Of a stretch of DNA of 64,000 nucleotides, positions 19,398 to 28,502 are shown one piece after another. Origin of the DNA: Rothia halotolerans (GTDB taxonomy: Bacteria; Actinomycetota; Actinomycetes; Actinomycetales; Micrococcaceae); assembly GCF_004136635.1 (NCBI RefSeq), contig NZ_NOIU01000002.1, forward strand, positions 1-64,000. Reading direction: 5' to 3'. The translations under genes and the position numbers were made by a program. Numbering within the stretch: the stretch's first letter is position 1; every line of letters starts with the position of its first letter. Under the pieces are notes generated by a model, which ran no database searches, was not told where the DNA came from, and was given only the letters and a program-made list of their open reading frames with translations.

Positions 19398-20999
19398 CTA
19401 TTCACCGTGTGACATGGCAACGCTGGCCCGATACTGCTCGGCCTCCGGGACCTCGATGAATTCGAGGAGGTCGCCCTGAATCGTTGCGAGGGCATCGCGA
19501 ACCTGCGCGGGAGTGGCGTGAAAGAACTCGCGGCGGGTGTTGATCCTATTGACGCGCTTCGACTCGAAGTGACGGTGCAGGTTCGATTCGACCTCGACTG
19601 CGTTCTCGGAGAAGAAGAGAGCGTGCACATCGAAGCCGAAGGGGACAGATGCGTCCCCAAGTTCTTTGACTCGGTCCATGGGATCGAGCCGCCGGGTCAT
19701 CCCGATCTTCACCATCTGCTCTCCGAATGCGCCGACATTCGAGATCACGTAGACATATCCAGCCTTCTGGTTCGCCTGGCGGTAGTCGACGTCTGCGATG
19801 CCCGCCTCGATCTCGATGATCTGCTGCTGGATCTCCGAGGCGCGATCAGCATCGCCGACAGTTTCGATCCTCGAGAGGACGGTCTCATAATGAGACTTTT
19901 CCTTCTCCAGGCGATCGCGCTGCGCCTGAAGCTCGGCATCGATCCGGGCCTGCTCCTTCAGTTCAGCTCGCCGCTCCCTCTCAGCCTCTCTCTCGATCTT
20001 ACGGGCAGCCTCGGCCTTCACCGCTAGTTCGAGTTCCTCAGACTTCAGGTGCTGGTATCCGTAGTCGACCCGGCACACCATGGGACTCGTGAGTCGCTCT
20101 ATAGCGTCTGCTGACCGGTTGATCTTGTTGAGGGAAGCGTCCATATTGCTTGCCGTGGCGGATTTGATGATGTTTTCCGTCTCGGCGTTAAAGCACCTGA
20201 CGGCCAGCTTCGCGATGTTCTTTGCGAATCTCTGCTGCTGTGACGGTTTTTCAGGCAGGGACTCCTCATATTCCACCGCTTCGTCGTCGACGATGGTCTG
20301 CTTGATCTTGGACCGATTGGTCCGAAGCTCATTCTGGAGGTCGATGTACGTGCGGGCCGGGTGCGCGAAGTCCTCAAGCGCGGCCGCGGAAAGAGCCGAT
20401 TCGACGCGGAGCTGGGGCATACTGGCACGCAGCTCTTTTACTTCATTGCGAGAGGCCAATGCATACTCGTCGGCGTCGCTGATGGTCTCGGCTAGGTAGG
20501 CATCGGCCTTCGAGATGACGTCGGCCGCGTATGCGTCAGCTTCCTGCCTTCGTTGAGAGGTCTGCGTGTCAACCTTGCGGTGACTCTCCCTGGCATATGC
20601 GTCGGCGTCCCGTCTCGTCGAGTGCGCATACTCGTCGGCCTCACGGCGGAGGGCCGTCATCTGCCTGGTGGTCTCGTCTCGGGCGGCTTGGGCCTCGGCG
20701 ATTGCTTGTTGATGGATGTTCTCCAGATTTTCCTGCTCAGCTGAGACCTTCAGTCCCAGCTCGTGGAGCAGCACATCCTGTGTCCATACCTCTGGGCCGC
20801 CGTGATGGTGGAGAAAGGACTCCAGATGGTGATGGTTCGCCTTGACCTGTTCCAATTCCATGTTGAGACGCGAGATCTCTTCCGCCATCCGCCACATCGA
20901 GACCTTCTTGGCACCACCTGAGAAATGGCTCATGATCTTGGTCGGTTCTATCCTCTCCACAGGGGTGGGGCCGCCATAGATGTTTGCGAAATCGCTCAA
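19398..20999 (-). CDS. DUF4041-type coiled-coil protein with C-terminal T5orf172 (GIY-YIG-like) domain
   Basis: 533 residues. About 35-55 short coiled coil; 85-185 a repeat region rich in ADEYA/ADAYA units (READEYAHSTRRDADAYA, KADAYLAETISDADEYA) resembling polar-growth coiled coils; 195-330 helical DUF4041-like; 330-395 a charged coiled coil; 415-515 a T5orf172/Mug113 domain with KAGYVYVISNVGAFGEQMVKIGMT, RVKELGDASVPFGFDV and ESNLHRHFESKRVN, then REFF. T5orf172 belongs to the GIY-YIG nuclease fold; proteins of this build occur in phages and mobile islands. TTG start with GGAAGG 7 bases upstream. Codon use is clearly less GC-rich than its neighbours, suggesting transfer. Molecular role unknown. 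Confidence 0.8.
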   Translation of the reverse strand: MSDFANIYGGPTPVERIEPTKIMSHFSGGAKKVSMWRMAEEISRLNMELEQVKANHHHLESFLHHHGGPEVWTQDVLLHELGLKVSAEQENLENIHQQAIAEAQAARDETTRQMTALRREADEYAHSTRRDADAYARESHRKVDTQTSQRRQEADAYAADVISKADAYLAETISDADEYALASRNEVKELRASMPQLRVESALSAAALEDFAHPARTYIDLQNELRTNRSKIKQTIVDDEAVEYEESLPEKPSQQQRFAKNIAKLAVRCFNAETENIIKSATASNMDASLNKINRSADAIERLTSPMVCRVDYGYQHLKSEELELAVKAEAARKIEREAERERRAELKEQARIDAELQAQRDRLEKEKSHYETVLSRIETVGDADRASEIQQQIIEIEAGIADVDYRQANQKAGYVYVISNVGAFGEQMVKIGMTRRLDPMDRVKELGDASVPFGFDVHALFFSENAVEVESNLHRHFESKRVNRINTRREFFHATPAQVRDALATIQGDLLEFIEVPEAEQYRASVAMSHGE

Positions 21000-21675
21000 C
21001 GTTCAACCTTCCATTTCTGCGGAAATTCCCTCAGGGTAGGGGTGCTCGGGGGCATTAACGGGATCGTTGCCTTTCGCTAAGACGACGAGTCCGGGCCCTT
21101 CCAGCGGAGGCAATGGCTGCACGATATGTCGTTCGGATCGGGGACGTATCCGAAGGCGGCGTGTGCTTCCTCCCCTGATGCTAGGGGCTGAGGTGCCCCA
21201 GCGAGGGAAATTACTCCGCATTCACTTCTGGATGTCGTAGTCGCGGCACCTGGTAGGCGTATGCCCGGGAGCCAAGCGCAAACCGCAGTGGCCCTCAGGA
21301 GGATCTGAAGAGGTTCCCCCATCACTACGCCCTCCGGGATACGGATGAGGGGTCACGGGTACGGGTATCAGCGAAGCGATCCCGACAGCATGGTCTGCCT
21401 CTGCCCGCCGTCATCCCAAGGGGGATATGTCTCTCGGCCAATCATCGGGGCTTGATGGGGGTTCTTTCGGGGCATTTGAGCAAGGTAGTGCCATCTGCTG
21501 GAGTGCGCTTGTGCCGAGGTGCGGATCACGCCGCCCCGTGAACTCAATGACCACAACTCCCCGCCGAGTGATGCAGGACACCATACTGCTGTGATCGACA
21601 CCATCCCCGCCGAGCGCCCGACGTCGTGGCCCGGGCGGGACCATCGCACATCACACTCACCGGAGGAGCTCTCTC
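21000..21675. other. Lower-GC intergenic stretch with no supported gene
   Basis: About 680 bases between the leftward DUF4041 gene and rightward dctA. Short leftward frames exist (for example one at 21077-21325 with a CSHC pair), but none has a ribosome site, homology I recognise, or actinobacterial codon bias. GGAGGAG at 21661-21667 is the dctA ribosome site. Probably the right flank of the acquired segment. Confidence 0.5.
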
Positions 21676-23112
21676 ATGGCTCAGACCACCGCGAAGAAGC
21701 CGTGGTACAAGGACGGGACGCACCTGTTGTACGTCTTCGTGATCCTCGCCGTCGTCCTCGGCGCCACGTTCGGCCTGCTCGCACCGGAGGCGGCCCAGAC
21801 CCTCAAACCCCTCGGCACCGGGTTCGTCTCGCTCATCACGATGATGATCTCCCCGGTCATCTTCTGCACGATCGTCCTGGGCGTCGGCTCGGTCGCCAAG
21901 GCCGCCACCGTGGGCCGCGTGGGCGGCATGGCGCTGATCTACTTCGTCGTCATGTCCACCTTCGCGCTCGGCATCGGGCTGGTGGTCGGCAACATCCTGC
22001 ATCCGGGGCACAACCTCGACTACCACGCCACCGGCTACACCCCGGAGGGAACCGGCGAGGGTGAGGGAGAGGGCGGCACCGCGGGCTTCCTGCTGGGCAT
22101 CATCCCGACCTCGCTGCTCTCCTCGTTGACCGAGGGGAACATCCTGCAGACGCTGTTCGTGGCCCTGTTGGTCGGCTTCGCCCTGCAGAAGATGGGCGAG
22201 CTCGGCAAGCCGATCCTCACCTTCATCGGCTACCTCCAGGCCCTCGTCTTCCGGCTGCTCAAGATGATCATGTGGCTCGCCCCGCTCGGCGCGTTCGGCG
22301 CGATCGCCGCCGTCGTCGGTTCCACGGGGGTGCAGGCGATCGCCTCCATGGCGGTGCTGATGATCGGCTTCTACATCACCTGCGTGCTGTTCATCGTGCT
22401 GGTCCTCGGCGGGCTGCTGAAGATCGTCACCGGCGTGAACATCCTCAAGCTGATGAAGTACCTCGCCCGGGAGTATCTGCTGATCTTCTCGACGTCGTCC
22501 TCCGAGGCCGCCCTGCCCCGTCTCATCGCCAAGATGGAGCACCTGGGCGTGTCCAAGCCGGTGGTCGGCATCGTGGTGCCCACCGGGTACTCCTTCAACC
22601 TCGACGGCACCGCGATCTATCTGACCATGGCGTCGGTCTTCGTCGCCGAGGCGATGGGCACCCCGCTGGGGCTGGGAGAGCAGGTCTCGCTGCTGGTCTT
22701 CATGATCATCGCTTCCAAGGGCGCCGCCGGGGTCTCCGGGGCGGGGATCGCGACGCTGGCCGCCGGCCTGCAGTCGCACCGGCCGGAGCTGCTGGACGGC
22801 GTCGGGCTGATCGTGGGCATCGACCGGTTCATGTCCGAGGCCCGTGCGCTCACCAACTTCACGGGCAACGCCGTGGCCACGGTGCTGGTCGGCAAGTGGA
22901 ACCGGGAGGTCGACCTGGACCGGGTCCGGCAGGTCCTGGACGGGAAGCTGAAGTTCGACGAGGCGACGATGGGAGGCGAGACCGGCGTCCACGCCCCGGA
23001 GAGCGAGGCGCGCGCCGAGCAGGCCGCGGCCCTGCCGGAGACCCGGCGGAGCGAGCCCCTCGCCCCGGCGGGCGCTCCGCAGGATGGGGAGGCCTCCTCC
23101 GGGCGGCGGTGA
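21676..23112 (+). CDS. dctA: DctA/GltP-type dicarboxylate (or glutamate):cation symporter
   Basis: 478 residues, inner membrane, eight TM segments plus two re-entrant hairpins. HP1 signature STSSSEAALPRLIAKME near 274-290; TM7 PTGYSFNLDGTAIYLTMA near 299-316; HP2 SKGAAGVSGAGI; TM8 GIDRFMSEARALTNFTGNAVAT. These are the substrate and cation sites of the DAACS family. A Gly/Glu linker (EGTGEGEGEGG) sits in an extracellular loop, and a hydrophilic tail of about 55 residues follows TM8. C4-dicarboxylate is favoured over glutamate by overall similarity and by the CitAB/DcuSR-like system 4 kb away. Confidence 0.9.
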   Translation: MAQTTAKKPWYKDGTHLLYVFVILAVVLGATFGLLAPEAAQTLKPLGTGFVSLITMMISPVIFCTIVLGVGSVAKAATVGRVGGMALIYFVVMSTFALGIGLVVGNILHPGHNLDYHATGYTPEGTGEGEGEGGTAGFLLGIIPTSLLSSLTEGNILQTLFVALLVGFALQKMGELGKPILTFIGYLQALVFRLLKMIMWLAPLGAFGAIAAVVGSTGVQAIASMAVLMIGFYITCVLFIVLVLGGLLKIVTGVNILKLMKYLAREYLLIFSTSSSEAALPRLIAKMEHLGVSKPVVGIVVPTGYSFNLDGTAIYLTMASVFVAEAMGTPLGLGEQVSLLVFMIIASKGAAGVSGAGIATLAAGLQSHRPELLDGVGLIVGIDRFMSEARALTNFTGNAVATVLVGKWNREVDLDRVRQVLDGKLKFDEATMGGETGVHAPESEARAEQAAALPETRRSEPLAPAGAPQDGEASSGRR

Positions 23113-23200
23113 CCGTGGGACCCGCAGACGTCCCCTGACGGAAGTCTCGGCCCGCGGGATCGGCGTCATTGCTACCTGACCTGCGGTTCCGACCTTCCAG

Positions 23201-23253
23201 CCAGCCCCTCGATCCACAGCGCGCACCGAGCGCGGCGAGGATCGAGGGGCTGG
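23201..23253 (+). terminator. Terminator after dctA
   Basis: A perfect 15-bp stem CCAGCCCCTCGATCC (23201-23215) pairs with 23239-23253, loop 23 bases, followed by TTGT. Confidence 0.8.
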
Positions 23254-23308
23254 TTGTAGGGTTAAGCGGAGTAATCGACTCGAATTGGACGACGAGGGAA
23301 AGTTGCGC

Positions 23309-24184
23309 GTGAGCACACAGAAGACTGAATCCGCCCAGGGCCAGGACGTCGGACCCACCGGCCGGCCGCTGCGCCGGTTCCCGGAGCCCGCCCCTCTGGA
23401 CTCCCACGGCCCGGCCCGCGTGATCGCCATGGTCAACCAGAAGGGCGGCGTCGGCAAGACCACCTCGACCATCAACCTCGGCGCCGCGCTCGGCGAGCTC
23501 GGCCGCAAGGTGCTGATGGTCGACTTCGACCCCCAGGGCGCGCTCTCCGCCGGCTTCGGGGTCAACCCGCACGAGCTGGACACCACCGTGTACAACGTCA
23601 TGATGGACCGCAAGGTCGACGTGCACGACGCGATCCGCTCCACCGAGTTCGAGAACATGGACCTCCTGCCCGCCAACATCGACCTCTCCGCCGCCGAGGT
23701 GCAGCTGGTCAACGAGGTGGCCCGCGAGCAGGTGCTTTCCCAGGCGCTGCGCAAGGTCAAGGAGGAGTACGACGTCGTCCTCATCGACTGCCAGCCCTCC
23801 CTCGGCCTGCTGACCGTCAACGCCCTGACCGCGGCCGACGGCGTCATCATCCCGCTGATCTGCGAGTTCTTCGCCCTGCGCGCCGTCGCGCTGCTGGTCG
23901 ACTCGATCGAGAAGGTCCAGGACCGGCTCAACCCCGACCTGCAGATCGACGGCGTCCTGGCCACCATGTTCGACTCCCGGACGCTGCACTCCAAGGAGGT
24001 CATCGCCCGCATCATGGACGCCTTCGGGGACAAGGTCTTCGATACGGTCATCAAGCGCACGGTGAAGTTCCCGGACGCGACCGTCTCCGCCGAGCCGATC
24101 CTCTCCTACGCGCCCACCCACACCGGCTCGATCGCCTACCGGGAGCTGGCGAAGGAGCTGATCGAGCGCGGGGGCGCCCGCTGA
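23309..24184 (+). CDS. ParA-family ATPase
   Basis: 291 residues. Deviant Walker A KGGVGKTTSTINLG near 47-60 with the signature lysine, Walker A' DFDPQGALSAGFG and Walker B VVLIDCQPSLGLL. ParA/Soj-like ATPase; no parB is adjacent, and the gene stands directly before scpA-scpB, an arrangement conserved in actinobacteria, suggesting a role in chromosome organisation. GTG 23309 with GAGGGA 9 bases upstream is preferred over TTG 23285. Confidence 0.9.
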   Translation: MSTQKTESAQGQDVGPTGRPLRRFPEPAPLDSHGPARVIAMVNQKGGVGKTTSTINLGAALGELGRKVLMVDFDPQGALSAGFGVNPHELDTTVYNVMMDRKVDVHDAIRSTEFENMDLLPANIDLSAAEVQLVNEVAREQVLSQALRKVKEEYDVVLIDCQPSLGLLTVNALTAADGVIIPLICEFFALRAVALLVDSIEKVQDRLNPDLQIDGVLATMFDSRTLHSKEVIARIMDAFGDKVFDTVIKRTVKFPDATVSAEPILSYAPTHTGSIAYRELAKELIERGGAR

Positions 24185-24192
24185 TCAGGGAC

Positions 24193-25398
24193 GTGCTCGC
24201 GACGGCGTCGGGGACCGAGGCGCCGGGCGACGCCGCCCCGGACGCCGAGGCGCCGGATGCCGTCGCCGCTTCCGACGCGGCAGCTCAGGAGGCCGCAGCG
24301 TCGGGAGTCGCAGCCTCGGGATCCGCGGTCTCCGGCGCTACCGGCTCGGGGCCCGCAGCCGGGGAGACCGAAGCCTCGGGACCCGCGCCCCCTGACGCCG
24401 CAGAAGACCCGCGGCCGGAGGGGGACTCCGGCGGCGGGTTCTCGGTCTCCTTGGAGAACTTCGCCGGCCCCTTCGACGTCCTCCTCTCGCTCATCTCGCA
24501 GCGGCAGATGGACATCACGCAGGTCGCGCTGGCGGCCGTGACGGACGAGTTCATCGCCTACGTCAGGGCGCTGCGCGAGACCGGCCTCGAGCGCGCCCTG
24601 GACGAGGCCACCGAGTTCATCGTCGTCGCCGCGACCCTGCTGGACCTGAAGGCCGCGCGGCTGCTGCCCGCCGGCGAGGTCGAGGACGACGAGGACATCG
24701 CGATGCTCGAGGCCCGCGACCTCCTCTTCGCCCGCCTCCTCCAGTACAAGGCGTTCAAGGACGTCTCCGGCGTCCTCTCCGAGCGGATGGAGGCCGAGCG
24801 CAGCCGCGTCCCGCGCTCGCCGACGCTGCCGCCGGAGTTCGCCGCGCTGCTGCCCGAGCTGGTCTTCACGACGACGCCGGAGCGCCTCGCCCAGATCGCC
24901 GAGAAGGCCCTGACGCCCAAGGACCACGCCCCGGACGAGGTCTCCACGGACCACCTCCACTCCTTCCGGGTGACGATCCGCGATGAGGCCGAGACCCTGG
25001 CGGCCCGGCTGATGCCCGGCGCCCCGCTGCCCTTCACCGCCCTGGCCGCCGACGCCGAGAGCCCCCTGGTGATCGTGGTGCGCTTCCTCGCGCTGCTGGA
25101 GATGTACCGGGACCGCGTGGTCGCCTTCGCTCAGGAGGCGCCGCTGGCCGAGCTGACCGTGACGTGGGTGGGCACGGACCCGGAGTGGACCCCGGAGCGC
25201 CTGGCACACGACGACTACCGCGGCACCCCGGAGACGGCGCCCGACGCCGTCCCCTCCGGAGCCGCTGCGCCCGATACCGTTCCGGATGCGGCCGCCCCGT
25301 CCGGCGCCTCTGCATCCGGCACCGCTCCGGACGCCGCCACCCCGCTCGGCTCCGGACAGGCAGACCCGACCGATCACCAGGAGGAGAGCCCCGCATGA
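24193..25398 (+). CDS. scpA: Segregation and condensation protein A
   Basis: 401 residues, unusually long for ScpA (about 250). The kleisin core spans about 82-330: FSVSLENFAGPFDVLLSLIS, then TEFIVVAATLLDLKAARLLP and the C-terminal SPLVIVVRFLALLEMYRDRV that binds the SMC head. Residues 1-80 and 340-401 are Ala/Pro/Ser/Gly-rich repeats without structure. GTG start. The stop overlaps scpB (ATGA). Works with SMC and ScpB in chromosome condensation. Confidence 0.93.
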   Translation: MLATASGTEAPGDAAPDAEAPDAVAASDAAAQEAAASGVAASGSAVSGATGSGPAAGETEASGPAPPDAAEDPRPEGDSGGGFSVSLENFAGPFDVLLSLISQRQMDITQVALAAVTDEFIAYVRALRETGLERALDEATEFIVVAATLLDLKAARLLPAGEVEDDEDIAMLEARDLLFARLLQYKAFKDVSGVLSERMEAERSRVPRSPTLPPEFAALLPELVFTTTPERLAQIAEKALTPKDHAPDEVSTDHLHSFRVTIRDEAETLAARLMPGAPLPFTALAADAESPLVIVVRFLALLEMYRDRVVAFAQEAPLAELTVTWVGTDPEWTPERLAHDDYRGTPETAPDAVPSGAAAPDTVPDAAAPSGASASGTAPDAATPLGSGQADPTDHQEESPA

Positions 25399-26192
25399 CC
25401 GGCCAGAGCCCCGACGATGTCGTCCCGGAGGCGGCCTCCGAGGCCGCCGCCTCCGCCATCGGCGGGCCCGCCACTTCGGACTCCGCGTCCCACGGCCCCG
25501 CCGCCTCGACGCCCGCCGCCGAGGACCCCGCCCGTGTCGAGCTCGTCCCCGGTGGTCCGAAGGCGGCGATCGAGGCCATCCTCATGGTCGCGGACGCGCC
25601 CATCGCCGAGCACCAGTTCGCCGAGGCGCTGCTGGTCTCCGTGGCCACCGTGGAGCGCGCGCTCGACGAGCTGGCCCGGGACTACGACGGCTACGGCGAC
25701 CTCGGCGGCGAAGCGACCGGGATCACCGGTGACCCGAGCGACGCGGCGGGCTATACTGGGAAGTCGGCCTCCGGCGTCGTGCCTCCGCGCGAGCCGCGGG
25801 GTATGGAGCTGCGCAGGGTCGCCGGCGGCTGGAGGCTCTACTCCAGGCCGGAGTTCTCCGCGTGGGTCTCGCGCTTCGTGCTGGAGGGGCAGACATCGCG
25901 TCTGTCCCAGGCGGCGCTCGAGACGCTCGCGGTGATCGCCTACCGGCAGCCCGTCTCCCGCTCCCGGGTCGCCTCGATCCGCGGGGTGAACGTGGACGGG
26001 GTCATCAGGACCCTCCGCACGAGGGGGCTGGTGACGGAGGCCGAGGAGCCGGGGGAGTCCGGTGCCGTCCTGTTCGAGACCACGCCGCTCTTCCTGGAGA
26101 AGATCGGGCTGGAGGGCCTCGAGGACCTGCCGAAGATCTCCCCCTACCTGCCCGGCGTCGAGGACGTCGGGGAGTACGAACAGCGGACGTAG
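25395..26192 (+). CDS. scpB: Segregation and condensation protein B
   Basis: 265 residues. Paired winged helices: PKAAIEAILMVADAPIAEHQFAEAL from about 54 and SQAALETLAVIAYRQPVSR plus VDGVIRTLRTRGLVTEAEE near 178-220. A loop of about 30 residues (TGITGDPSDAAGYTGKSA) is inserted in the first winged helix between helix and wing, absent from typical ScpB. An Ala/Ser-rich N-terminal 50 residues precedes the core. ATG 25395 overlaps the scpA stop. Confidence 0.93.
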   Translation: MTGQSPDDVVPEAASEAAASAIGGPATSDSASHGPAASTPAAEDPARVELVPGGPKAAIEAILMVADAPIAEHQFAEALLVSVATVERALDELARDYDGYGDLGGEATGITGDPSDAAGYTGKSASGVVPPREPRGMELRRVAGGWRLYSRPEFSAWVSRFVLEGQTSRLSQAALETLAVIAYRQPVSRSRVASIRGVNVDGVIRTLRTRGLVTEAEEPGESGAVLFETTPLFLEKIGLEGLEDLPKISPYLPGVEDVGEYEQRT

Positions 26193-26246
26193 GCCCCACC
26201 CGGGCCGCGCCCGCCCACACCACTCATTTCCGAGGATTGAACGAAT

Positions 26247-27311
26247 ATGGCCAACAGATCGACGGGACGTCAGAACTCCGGCAGCAACGGCGCGGGCAAG
26301 GGCCCGCGCTCCCGGCAGGGGAAGCCCTCCGCCCGGGGTGGGACGTCCAAGGACTACCAGAAGCCGCAGCGGCCCGGACGCCCGGGCGCGCGCGGACCCC
26401 AGCCGGAGGTCAAGTCCGGCGCCAACAAGAGCGACAAGAAGAAGTTCAAGGCCCGGAAGGGCCAGTCCGGCAAGATCTTCGCCCGGGAGCGCGGGGAGCG
26501 CCGGACCAGCGAGCAGTACAGCGGCCCGCACCGTCCCCGCCGTCCCCGCGCGGCGCCGGTGGATCGCCTGGACGTGCACGACGAGCACGGCATCCGCCTG
26601 CAGAAGCTCATGGCCCAGGCCGGCGTGGCCTCGCGGCGCGTGTGCGAGATGATGATCACCGAGGGCCGGGTCACGGTGGACGGCGAGCTGGTCGTCGAGC
26701 TCGGCGTGCGGGTGGACCCGGACCACGCCGTGATCCAGGTCGACGGCGTGACCATCCAGACCGACGAGTCGAAGGTCTACTACGCCTTCAACAAGCCCGA
26801 GGGCGTGCTCGCCACGATGGAGGACCCCGAGGGGCGCCCCTGCATCTCGGACTACCTGAACCCGCAGCGCCACGAGCGGATCTTCCACGTGGGACGGCTC
26901 GACGTCGCCACCGAGGGGCTCCTGCTGTTGACCAACGACGGCGAGCTCGCCAACCGGCTGACCCACCCCTCCTACGAGGTGCCCAAGAAGTACCTCGTGC
27001 AGGTGCGCGGGCCGATGGAGCACGGCGTCGGCGCCGAGATGAAGAAGGGGATCCGGCTGGAGGACGGCGTCGCGCGCGTGGACGACTTCAAGCTGGTGGA
27101 CTCCACGCCGGGCCACCTGCTGATCGAGGTCACCCTCCACACCGGGCGCAACCGGATCGTCCGGCGGCTCTTCGAGGCCGTCGGCCACCCCGTGGAGAAG
27201 CTGGTCCGCACCGAGATGGGCCCGCTGCGCATCGGCTCGCAGAAGCAGGGCACCGTCCGGAACCTCTCCAAGGTCGAGATCAGCCAGCTGCTGACCTCCG
27301 TGGGGATGTGA
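26247..27311 (+). CDS. RluB/RsuA-family rRNA pseudouridine synthase
   Basis: 354 residues. A basic, disordered extension of about 105 residues rich in K, R, G and Q leads into an S4 domain (GIRLQKLMAQAGVASRRVCE) and the synthase domain with catalytic Asp in VGRLDVATEGLLLLTNDGEL and the GRNRIVRRLFEAVGHPV motif. Converts a uridine in 23S (RluB) or 16S (RsuA) rRNA to pseudouridine; RluB is favoured by the scpAB context. ATG start; the stop overlaps the next GTG. Confidence 0.92.
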   Translation: MANRSTGRQNSGSNGAGKGPRSRQGKPSARGGTSKDYQKPQRPGRPGARGPQPEVKSGANKSDKKKFKARKGQSGKIFARERGERRTSEQYSGPHRPRRPRAAPVDRLDVHDEHGIRLQKLMAQAGVASRRVCEMMITEGRVTVDGELVVELGVRVDPDHAVIQVDGVTIQTDESKVYYAFNKPEGVLATMEDPEGRPCISDYLNPQRHERIFHVGRLDVATEGLLLLTNDGELANRLTHPSYEVPKKYLVQVRGPMEHGVGAEMKKGIRLEDGVARVDDFKLVDSTPGHLLIEVTLHTGRNRIVRRLFEAVGHPVEKLVRTEMGPLRIGSQKQGTVRNLSKVEISQLLTSVGM

Positions 27312-28447
27312 CCGGGGTGCCGGCCCGCAAGGCGGCGACCGTCTCCGGACCGGTCCTGGTCATCGGCGCCGGGCTGCTGGGCTCCTCCGTGGGCCTGGGG
27401 CTCGCGGTGCAGGGGGTCGAGACCTGGGTCTGGGACATCTCCCCGACCACCGAGGCGGTCGCCGCCGACATCGGCGCCGGCCGCTCCCTCTCCCGGCTCG
27501 TCAGAGAGGAGGGCGAGGAGGCCGCGCGCGAGCGGGTGGACCCGCAGCTGATCGTCGTGGCGACCCCGCCCGACGTCGCCGCCGCCACCGTCATCCGCTG
27601 CCTGCGGGAATACCCGGCGGCGCGGGTCATCGACATCGCCTCGGTCAAGGTCCCGATCCTCGCCGAGGTCGAGGCCTCCGGCGAGGACGTGAGCCGCTAC
27701 GTCGGCACGCACCCGATGTCCGGGCGCGAGAAGTCGGGGCCGGTCGCGGCGCGCGGCGAGCTGTTCACCTCCCGGCCGTGGGTCATCTGCGAGCACGACG
27801 CCGTCGCGCCCGAGACCGTGCGCCTGGCCCACGGGCTGGCCACGGACCTCGGCTCGATCGTCACCTACCTCGACGCGCAGGAGCACGACGCGACGGTCGC
27901 GCTGATCTCCCACGTGCCGCAGGTGATGTCCTCGCTGCTGGCCTCCCGCCTGCGCCAGACCCCGCTCGAGGCGCTGGGGCTCGCGGGCCAGGGGCTGCGG
28001 GACACGACGCGGATCGCCGGCTCGGAGCCCGGGCTGTGGGTGCAGATCCTCTCGGCCAACGCCCGGCCCGTCGTCGAGACCCTCTACGGCGTCCGGGAGG
28101 ACCTGGACCGGCTGATCGGCACGCTGGAGGCCCCCACGGCCGACGGCGCCCGGCTGGACATCGCCCAGCTGATGAGCGAGGGCAACGCCGGCGTCGCCCG
28201 GATCCCGGGCAAGCACGGCGGCGCGCCGAAGGCGTTCTCCGAGCTGACGATCCTCGTGGACGACACCCCCGGGCAGATCGCCCGGCTGCTCACGGAGATC
28301 GGCGAGATCGGCGTGAACATCGAGGACCTGCGGATGGAGCACTCCCCGGGCCAGCCAGTGGGTATGGTCGAGGTAGCCGTGGTTCCCACCGCCCACGACC
28401 GGCTCGTGGAGGAGCTGGACGCGCGCGGATGGAAGATCGTCAAGTAA
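27308..28447 (+). CDS. tyrA: Prephenate dehydrogenase with ACT domain
   Basis: 379 residues. Rossmann NAD(P) site VLVIGAGLLGSSVGLGL near 16-32, the conserved THPMSGREKSGP near 138-150 containing the catalytic His, and a C-terminal ACT domain from about 305 (AFSELTILVDDTPGQIARLL, IEDLRMEHSPGQPVGMVEV) that likely gives tyrosine feedback control. Tyrosine biosynthesis. GTG start overlapping the previous stop. Confidence 0.93.
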   Translation: MTGVPARKAATVSGPVLVIGAGLLGSSVGLGLAVQGVETWVWDISPTTEAVAADIGAGRSLSRLVREEGEEAARERVDPQLIVVATPPDVAAATVIRCLREYPAARVIDIASVKVPILAEVEASGEDVSRYVGTHPMSGREKSGPVAARGELFTSRPWVICEHDAVAPETVRLAHGLATDLGSIVTYLDAQEHDATVALISHVPQVMSSLLASRLRQTPLEALGLAGQGLRDTTRIAGSEPGLWVQILSANARPVVETLYGVREDLDRLIGTLEAPTADGARLDIAQLMSEGNAGVARIPGKHGGAPKAFSELTILVDDTPGQIARLLTEIGEIGVNIEDLRMEHSPGQPVGMVEVAVVPTAHDRLVEELDARGWKIVK

Positions 28448-28502
28448 CTCGAGCGGCCGCACGCCCGTGCGGCCGCTACACCCGTACACGATGGAGGACA
28501 CC

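Noticed and set aside
21077-21325. Small leftward frame with CSHC and DPND residues
   Set aside because: No ribosome site, no family I recognise, a single Cys pair; not enough to call a gene.
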